A stretch of 64,000 nt of DNA, from the NCBI GenBank assembly GCA_004794655.1, contig SMMW01000125.1, positions 1,263,501 to 1,327,500 of the forward strand, written 5' to 3'. The translations under genes were made by a program, and so were the position numbers. Below, in pieces: positions 61,930 through 64,000 of this stretch. The notes under the pieces were generated by a model. That model ran no database searches and was not told the DNA's origin. It saw nothing but the letters and a program-made list of their open reading frames with translations. How positions within the stretch are numbered: position 1 is the first letter of the stretch; each line of letters opens with the position of its first letter. This stretch comes from Marisa cornuarietis (Eukaryota > Mollusca > Gastropoda > Architaenioglossa > Ampullariidae).

Positions 61930-64000
61930 TATTGTGAAAGTATTTTTTTATAATTTCTGTCTCGCAACTTTCTTTCTTGCCAGGAGCTCTTCCATCCAAA
62001 GACCATAGATATCTAAACTGCGTACAAAACACTGGAAGTATACTCCTGGCAAATCAAATGTTTAAAGATTCTCTTGAAAACAGCGTGTCAATGATGTTGT
62101 CTGTTTGTCGGTAAATGTGTAAATATTGAGACACATTGTCACTTGAGCCACCACTTCTGTTCTAAGCGTTGAATGAATCAATTTGCTTTTCTTCTGTATT
62201 AAACGATGTCAAGGACATCAGCCATGTTTCCAAAACTGCAGCGATACACGTGTCACGGACTCAACGATCAATTTGAATACCCGACTTTCCGGAGATGTAC
62301 CCGTTCCTAAGCTTTATTAAGACACAAGTCACTCCGAGCTCGAGAACACTTCTTTAATTATTTGCACCCGCTACCCGTATTACAGTCCTCTTCTGATGTT
62401 AAACAAAATGTAGCATGTTTAGTTTATGTCTTACATCGGCGTTTTCTAAACATTGATATTATTTTGTAATTGTTCTTTTTGTGCAGCGCTTTGAGCCCAC
62501 CTTAACTGCGGAAAAATTGTTATAGAAATCATATTAATTATTCTTTTAAGATGTAGGTAACATTGTGTCCGCGTTCCCTTGTTCACTTGTTTCCCGTGTC
62601 GTGAAATACGATAGAATAGTATGAGGTAAATATTTCAAGTTGGACACATTTCTTATTAATGGAAATTGATTGCACGACAAAAAAAAAAAAAAAGACTCAC
62701 CATGAAGCATATCGTCTAAATATACCAGATTGCTATACAACTGTCCAGCTCACGATCAGTTGCCGTCTTTGGCTGTCGTCAAGATCGGTCTCGATGTATG
62801 AGTACCTAGAAGTATGGGTAGTTTGAAGATGGCGCCTGTTGTCAGTTGTACAAAAGGTTGTTGGTGTCCAGAGCTCCGCACACATTCTGCTGCTTAACAC
62901 GAAGGAACACATCGTGATTTTATTTTAAAAAACTCATTCTAATATCCCTGATCCCTAAATTTCAAGTGATATTTTAGTGAGATCTATGTACAGCCTTCTG
63001 CCATTACACACAAACTTTCTCGGATGTGCAGATGCTTCGTACAACTGACTTGGCGGTTATGACACTAAGACTGGTTTAGTGCACATGACAATCATCGCTG
63101 CCTTTGTTTGAACTGATCAGCTACCTCGTCTTTTATCTTCTTTTAGTTTCTTTTCTCCGTTTCGATGACAGAAGCCAGTTAAGGAGAACTCCAAACTGTT
63201 TTATATTTAGATTACAATAAATAAAGCACTTTCTTTAAATTATTTTGAATTATGTTTGCAATGAAACGTTTTGGTGTGTGTGTTGGGGGGAGAGTGTGGG
63301 TGTGTGTTTAGAAGAATATATAGGGCTCTTTTATATGCCCTATAAACTATATTGAATCTGTGTGATATACTGTGTGAATACTATACTTTTTACAGGTGTA
63401 ATGGTTGCACGTCTAGCTTAGGTGAATTCAAACACTAAATGCATAATACTTTTTATGTCTCCCAGTAACATCTCTCATTTTGGAACACATAAATATAGTA
63501 ATATTGAAATCAGTCATAAGAACATTAGACCTTTTTTATATATATGTGATGATAGATGAGCAACGGGACACCCGCAGGTGACCATTGTCTCAACTGTAAG
63601 AGGGCTGAAATTCTAAAAGATATTTGGACTAAGAAATCTCTAGTGAGGGCTATTTTGTTCCTTTCTTTTTTCCACCTGTAATGTCAAACTTTGTGCTAAC
63701 TACTTGATTGAACAGATTTATACCGAAAATACTTTCATAGAATTTAGGATTACAGGTCTTCAAGAGGGCTTTAGTTTGTTTACAACGTATGTGGAATAGT
63801 GTGCGCGGCGATGTGTGGGTGACTAGGCTGGGGATGTTTGGTTGCTGTTGAGTTCATTTTCTGTGGGAAAGTGAGTTATTGTTAAGTTGAATTTTATGTC
63901 GTTTTTCTTAGAGTGACAGTCACGAGACAATAGGCCTGACGTATTTTCGTATTCTTCTCTACCTAATGTCCTGAAACATTTGTTGTAGCTTCTTCTGTGA
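61930..64000. other. No gene recognised
   Basis: AT-rich sequence with a possible CR1/L2 3' tail at 62488-62545 (GCAGCGCTTTGAGCCCAC...TATAGAAAT) and an A15-like run near 62680. No frame carries a motif I recognise. Confidence 0.4.

Overview
The window is eukaryotic, AT-rich, repeat-laden DNA with split genes. The gene family (secreted C1q-domain proteins with coiled-coil stalks), the many (CA)n microsatellites, RTE- and CR1/L2-type LINEs and a tRNA-derived SINE fit a lophotrochozoan, most likely a marine mollusc. The species cannot be fixed from the sequence.

The backbone is a tandem cluster of C1q-type genes, all on the minus strand. Gene A (48680 to 41832) looks complete from the signal-peptide exon to the stop codon: nine coding exons, a predicted 365 residues, made of a signal peptide, seven short stalk exons and one terminal C1q exon. 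Downstream (38850 to about 37400) is a dead copy of a 3' end: a frameshifted stalk exon and a C1q exon that has lost its first half. Gene B (26697 to 144 and beyond) has a signal exon and 17 intact stalk exons; its C1q exon must lie outside the window. Eleven of its stalk exons are near-copies of one 87-nt exon. Every internal exon of both genes starts and ends in phase 1, so any subset can be joined in frame. The stalk exons share a core (Ser-Thr, then Leu-rich heptads, then a terminal split Gly) and appear to come from one ancestral exon. The 5' flanks of genes A and B (about 48.6-52.8 kb and 26.6-31.6 kb) are also paralogous, so the duplication included upstream DNA.

Mobile DNA by region: 2.9-6.0 kb, an RTE-type LINE with a 13-bp target-site duplication and an internal deletion; 7.7-25.9 kb, many RTE-type LINE relics, almost all on the minus strand, amplified together with the 87-nt exons; 14.2-16.3 kb, an apparent solo LTR carrying a nested 666-bp MITE; 34.2-36.5 kb and 44.9-45.9 kb, inverted-repeat elements; 50.6 and 53.5 kb, two copies of one SINE; 52.2-52.7 kb, a 5'-truncated LINE; 56.8-59.2 kb, a CR1/L2-type LINE with frameshifts; 61.1-61.8 kb, a palindromic element packed with a short minisatellite motif. 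The rightmost 11 kb (53-64 kb) holds no recognisable host gene.

The main point of interest is the gene B exon array: a large, symmetric-phase, largely intact set of stalk exons, several with long (UG)n tracts just upstream of their 3' splice sites, which could support isoform diversity in a secreted immune-type lectin. Splicing calls are read by eye from consensus sites and reading frame; none is backed by transcripts.
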